In this document: positions 61,051 through 64,000 of the stretch, piece after piece
Numbering within the stretch: the stretch's first letter is position 1
Layout: each line of letters starts with the position of its first letter
Position numbers and translations under genes: made by a program
Notes under the pieces: model-generated
The model's input: the letters and a program-made list of their open reading frames with translations, nothing else
The model's database searches: none
What the model was told of the DNA's origin: nothing
Assembly (NCBI GenBank): GCA_042408595.1
Contig: JBHOQX010000100.1
Coordinates: 1-64,000 of the forward strand
DNA: 64,000 nt
DNA from: JBHOQX01 sp042408595
Lineage (GTDB): Bacteria; Chloroflexota; Chloroflexia; Chloroflexales; Roseiflexaceae
Direction of reading: 5' to 3'

Positions 61051-61149
61051 GGTCCTTCCTTTATGCTCGTTTCGTAGATCGGTGGCACCTGGCTTGCTGC
61101 CGTAGCACACCATCGCAAGATACGTGCCAAAGCTGGCCTGGCATACATC

Positions 61150-61178
61150 TTGCAACAGGGATTCCTACGTAGCATAGC
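61150..61178 (+). promoter_or_regulatory. Possible dps promoter
   Basis: TTGCAA, 17 bases, CATAGC, about 56 bases upstream of the dps start. The match to consensus is moderate. Confidence 0.3.
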
Positions 61179-61233
61179 GCAACGGGATATGCGCGGCACC
61201 GGGCCGCGCCAATGCACACAAGGGAAGGATACC

Positions 61234-61740
61234 ATGGCAAAGCGTTACGCACGGGCGGTAGCGGAGACCGCCAACATCGGCCTGACCGAGGATCAGACCG
61301 ACGGGGTGTGCGAGGTGCTCGCACACGATCTGGCCGACCTGTATGTGCTCTACACCAAGACGCTGAACTACCACTGGAACGTCGTCGGGCCCGACTTCAA
61401 GGAACTGCATGTCCTGCTGGAGGAGCAGTACGAAGAACTAGAGGACGCCATCGACGAGACCGCCGAGCGGATCCGCCAGATCGGGCGGCCCGTCCCGGCG
61501 ACGCTAGCGGAGTTCTCGCGGCTGGCCCGCCTGAAGGAGCACCCTGGCGAGTACCCGGACGCCCCGACGATGCTCGCCAACCTGCTCGCCGACCACGAAG
61601 CGGTGATCCGCCAGCTTCGCAACGACGTGGACACGACCGCCGACGAGCTGCACGATCTTGGCACGAGCGACTTCCTCACCGGGCTGATGGAAAAGCATGA
61701 GAAAATGGCCTGGATGCTGCGAGCGTACACGGAACGGTAG
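61234..61740 (+). CDS. dps: Dps-family ferritin-like DNA-protection protein
   Basis: 168 residues. The intersubunit ferroxidase site of Dps is seen: LNYHWNVVGPDFKELHVLLE (His), and EEQYEELEDAIDETAERIR with the Asp/Glu ligands. A short basic N-terminus (MAKRYARAVAETAN) could bind DNA. A dodecamer that stores iron and consumes peroxide is expected. The ATG at 61234 has GGAAGG upstream. A strong hairpin follows the gene. Confidence 0.94.
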   Translation: MAKRYARAVAETANIGLTEDQTDGVCEVLAHDLADLYVLYTKTLNYHWNVVGPDFKELHVLLEEQYEELEDAIDETAERIRQIGRPVPATLAEFSRLARLKEHPGEYPDAPTMLANLLADHEAVIRQLRNDVDTTADELHDLGTSDFLTGLMEKHEKMAWMLRAYTER

Positions 61741-61783
61741 GGCCGACCGGGCCGGAACGGCGGCTGGCCGCGATCTACCTGCG

Positions 61784-61822
61784 GGGGCTGGGTTGGCGGC
61801 CCGTGTCCGCCAACCCAGCCCC
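61784..61822 (+). terminator. Strong hairpin after dps
   Basis: GGGGCTGGGTTGGCGG pairs perfectly over 16 bp with CCGCCAACCCAGCCCC, 43 bases after the dps stop and 46 bases before rpoN. No U-tract follows. Confidence 0.5.
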
Positions 61823-61868
61823 ATCACCGGCCTGAGCCGACGGCTCTGATGCCAAAGTCAGGAAGATG

Positions 61869-63242
61869 ATGGACCTTTCGATGGGTATGGGCATGGAGAT
61901 GCTGCCTCAGCAGCAGATGCGTGCCTCACCGGCGCTGATCGCCCTCAACCACATGCTGGTCCTTTCGACCAACGAGCTGCAGCAACTTGTGCAGCGCGAG
62001 CTCGAGGACAACCCGGCGCTCGACCAGGTAGAAACCGCTGAGATCGCCTGCGTCACCTGTGGGCGGCCGCTGGTCGGCGGGGTCTGCCTCAACTGCCTGC
62101 ACGAAGACGCGCGCCTGCGCGAGGCGGAGCGGGAGGACATGAGCGCCCCACCCGATGACGCTTACGATCCCCTGCTTGCCATCCCATCGCCGCTCTCGCT
62201 GCGCGAGAGTCTGCAACGCGACGTTCACATCTCGCTGCCGCCGCGCGAGCACCCCATTGCCGACTACCTCATCGGCTCGCTGAATGATCAGGGCTACCTC
62301 GAGTGCACCGTCGAGGAGGCGGCTGAGGCGCTCGGGAGCAGGCCGGAGGAGGTAGAGCTCGTGCTGCTGAAGCTCCAGGAACTTGGGCCGGCGGGCGTCG
62401 GCGCGCGCACCGTGCGCGAATGCCTGCTGATCCAGCTGGACCGGCTCGAGCGGGCCGGGATCACCAACCCCTATGTCCGTCAGATCGTCCAGGAGCATTG
62501 GAACGATCTGGGCGAGCATCGTTACACCGAGATCGCCCACGCGCTGGGGATCGCCTATGACGATGTAGTCGCCGTGCGCGACTTCATGCGCGATCACCTG
62601 CGGCCCTACCCGCTCGAGCAGGAGGGCGAGGGCGGCCCATCCATGCCGGTCTTGCTACCGGATGTCATCATCCAGGAGGAGGGGGGCAGGTTCGTCGTTG
62701 AAGTGGTCGAGTCGCGCCAGTTCTCGCTCTGCGTCAATCCGCTGTACCAGTCGCTGTCGCAGGCGGTCGCCAGCGGACAGCAGTCGCTCTCGGCGGAGGA
62801 CCGCACCCACATGCAGACCTACCTGTCGCGGGCGCGGCTCTTTCTGACGAACCTGCGCCAGCGGCGTGAGACGATCCGGCGGATCACGGAGTACCTGGTG
62901 GAGCGGCAGGAGGGATTCCTGCGCCACGGCGTACGGCATCTCCAGCCGCTGACCCGGGCGGAGGTCGCTGCGGCGCTCGGCGTCCACGAGTCGACCGTGA
63001 GCCGGGCGACGGCCAACAAATACGTGCAACTGCCGAATCGCGAGCTGGTGCCGTTCAGCCACTTCTTTCAGGCGGCGCTCTCGGTGAAGGATGTCATCCA
63101 GGAGCTGATCGCGAACGAGACGACGCCGTTGACGGACGAGCAGATCGTCGCCATCCTGCGCGAGCGCGGCTACGAGCTGGCCCGCCGCACCGTCGCGAAG
63201 TACCGCGGGCAGTTAGGGATCTTGCCGTCGCACTTGCGGTAG
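61869..63242 (+). CDS. rpoN: RNA polymerase sigma-54 factor with zinc-ribbon insert
   Basis: 457 residues. Region I: Gln-rich MEMLPQQQMRASPALIALNH and LQQLVQRELEDNPALDQVE, which contacts activators. An insert with CVTCGRPLVGGVCLNCL (two Cys-x2-Cys pairs) follows, then the core-binding region, the helix-turn-helix VHESTVSRATANKYVQLP and the RpoN box ARRTVAKYRGQLGILPSHLR; the last Glu of the usual ARRTVAKYRE is Gly. It directs polymerase to -24/-12 promoters. The second ATG (61869) is better spaced from AGGA than 61866. No enhancer-binding activator is present in the window. Confidence 0.95.
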   Translation: MDLSMGMGMEMLPQQQMRASPALIALNHMLVLSTNELQQLVQRELEDNPALDQVETAEIACVTCGRPLVGGVCLNCLHEDARLREAEREDMSAPPDDAYDPLLAIPSPLSLRESLQRDVHISLPPREHPIADYLIGSLNDQGYLECTVEEAAEALGSRPEEVELVLLKLQELGPAGVGARTVRECLLIQLDRLERAGITNPYVRQIVQEHWNDLGEHRYTEIAHALGIAYDDVVAVRDFMRDHLRPYPLEQEGEGGPSMPVLLPDVIIQEEGGRFVVEVVESRQFSLCVNPLYQSLSQAVASGQQSLSAEDRTHMQTYLSRARLFLTNLRQRRETIRRITEYLVERQEGFLRHGVRHLQPLTRAEVAAALGVHESTVSRATANKYVQLPNRELVPFSHFFQAALSVKDVIQELIANETTPLTDEQIVAILRERGYELARRTVAKYRGQLGILPSHLR

Positions 63243-63273
63243 TACGCGCCTCGAAGGAGGATACAGCGATCCT

Positions 63274-63323
63274 GTCGTGCCGCCGTCAGGCGGCGTCCGC
63301 GGACCGCCCGACGGCGGCACGAC
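63274..63323. repeat. 50-bp palindromic element, copy 2
   Basis: GTCGTGCCGCCGTCAGGCGG and its inverted partner around TCCGCGGA. It matches the element at 8684-8733 at almost every base, and CATCAGATAGG follows as in copy 1. Confidence 0.8.
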
Positions 63324-63384
63324 GGTGCGGGTTACCCATCAGATAGGACAACCCTAGAAACGGAACGCCTTGCGCTGCGGCGCA

Positions 63385-64000
63385 TCATCTGGACGGCTCG
63401 GGGTTGAAGTAGCTGTAGATCAGATGGTTGAACGCCGCGATCGTCGCCTTTGCCTTCTCCTCGTCAAAATCCTGCTCTGAACGGTACACAAACACCGCGG
63501 CGATATAGTCGCCGCCGGGGGAGCGCACGATACCGACGTCGGCCTGCGCATCTTCGATCCAACCGCTCTTGTGCGCCACGCGCGTCCCCTCCGGCAGGCC
63601 GGCGACCATACGGGTCGTGTCGGCATTGCGCTCCAGCCGCTCCAGCATCAGCCCGCAGCGCTCCGGGGTGAGCGTCTTCTTGTAGCGCTCAATAAGCGGC
63701 CCCGTTCCATTGCGGCACTGCTCGATCCAGAGAAACACCTGGCTGATCTCCTTCGGCGTCGTGCGCAGCAGCGGGATGGCGGCGGTGAACGGCGGCTCGC
63801 CCTCTTGGTCAGGGCCGGAGACAATGGTCAGGCCTGTGAAGTCGCCGGGGTACCCGCCGGTGAGAAACGGTGAGCGCTGGTAGGTATGCTGCAGGCCGAG
63901 GTCCTTCAGCATCGCGGACATGTGCAGCGCGCCGCGGGCCGCCTGGTTCGGCGTATTCTCACCGACGCTCGTGGCGAGGATCGCGTTCGCCGCCCAGTTG
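63385..64000 (-). CDS. Class A beta-lactamase-like serine hydrolase, C-terminal part
   Basis: The gene runs off the right edge; the last ~204 residues are visible. At the edge NWAANAILA fits the SDN-loop helix of class A beta-lactamases. It continues with ARGALHMSAMLKDLGLQHTY, and the third box Lys-Ser-Gly is in VAHKSGWIEDAQADVGIV. The catalytic Ser-x-x-Lys lies outside the window. The omega-loop Glu is not obvious. Many relatives are cell-wall or esterase-like hydrolases, so resistance cannot be claimed. The TGA is at 63385-63387. Confidence 0.75.
   Translation of the reverse strand, partial: NWAANAILATSVGENTPNQAARGALHMSAMLKDLGLQHTYQRSPFLTGGYPGDFTGLTIVSGPDQEGEPPFTAAIPLLRTTPKEISQVFLWIEQCRNGTGPLIERYKKTLTPERCGLMLERLERNADTTRMVAGLPEGTRVAHKSGWIEDAQADVGIVRSPGGDYIAAVFVYRSEQDFDEEKAKATIAAFNHLIYSYFNPEPSR

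Noticed and set aside
63385..64000. Clinical-type class A beta-lactamase
   Set aside because: Only the C-terminal part is visible and the omega-loop Glu is not evident; many class A-fold proteins are not lactamases.

Overview
The window is one 64-kb stretch of very G+C-rich bacterial chromosome, densely packed and without rRNA, tRNA, CRISPR or phage genes that I could see. The branched-chain amino acid gene set, the long exported proteins with cupredoxin, TIG and parallel beta-helix modules, the sigma-54 factor with an extra zinc-ribbon, and many short word-repeat palindromes between genes suggest a member of the Chloroflexota (Chloroflexia-like). That placement is inference from gene content, not from a marker gene search.

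Layout. 1-4384: end of a Pro/Thr-rich protein and a secreted S8 protease. 4823-6199: nhaA. 6328-20883: a minus-strand branched-chain amino acid locus, in transcription order leader peptide-ilvB-ilvN-ilvC-leuA-(hypothetical)-pheA-cimA-ilvE-leuC-leuD-UPF0114-leuB. It is headed by a textbook promoter and a complete ribosome-mediated attenuator: a 28-codon leader peptide with 11 Leu/Ile/Val codons, an antiterminator strand inside its last codons and an intrinsic terminator. 21448-22941: a BlaI-type repressor and M56 peptidase pair, transcribed divergently. 23437-42747: a run of exported proteins. It holds a 2059-residue surface protein, three multicopper-oxidase-like proteins with incomplete copper sites, a CopC-CopD fusion, a second S8 protease, a plastocyanin-like protein and a CSLREA-like protein. 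Three of these reading frames are broken by a single change (in-frame TAG at 32079, in-frame TGA at 39455, one-base shift near 40790), each with intact recognisable protein after the break.

42800-44361: KDPG aldolase and KDG kinase. 44563-47812: RNA-modification genes (rsmI, a divergent tgt, and a homologue of the ArmA/Rmt aminoglycoside-resistance 16S rRNA methyltransferases). 47867-52282: small metabolic genes (flavin reductase-like, 2-hydroxyacid dehydrogenase, YdeI-like, homocysteine methyltransferase). 52877-56277: hybrid sensor kinase and an RluA-type pseudouridine synthase. 56325-61050: beta-lactamase-fold hydrolase, GT4 glycosyltransferase and GH13 enzyme. 61234-64000: dps, rpoN and the end of a class A beta-lactamase-like gene.

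A recurrent oddity is a set of imperfect palindromes built from 7- or 8-base words repeated two to five times and then repeated in reverse complement. They sit between most genes of the amino acid locus, and two lie in frame inside leuB and cimA, adding about 40 and 22 residues to otherwise normal enzymes.
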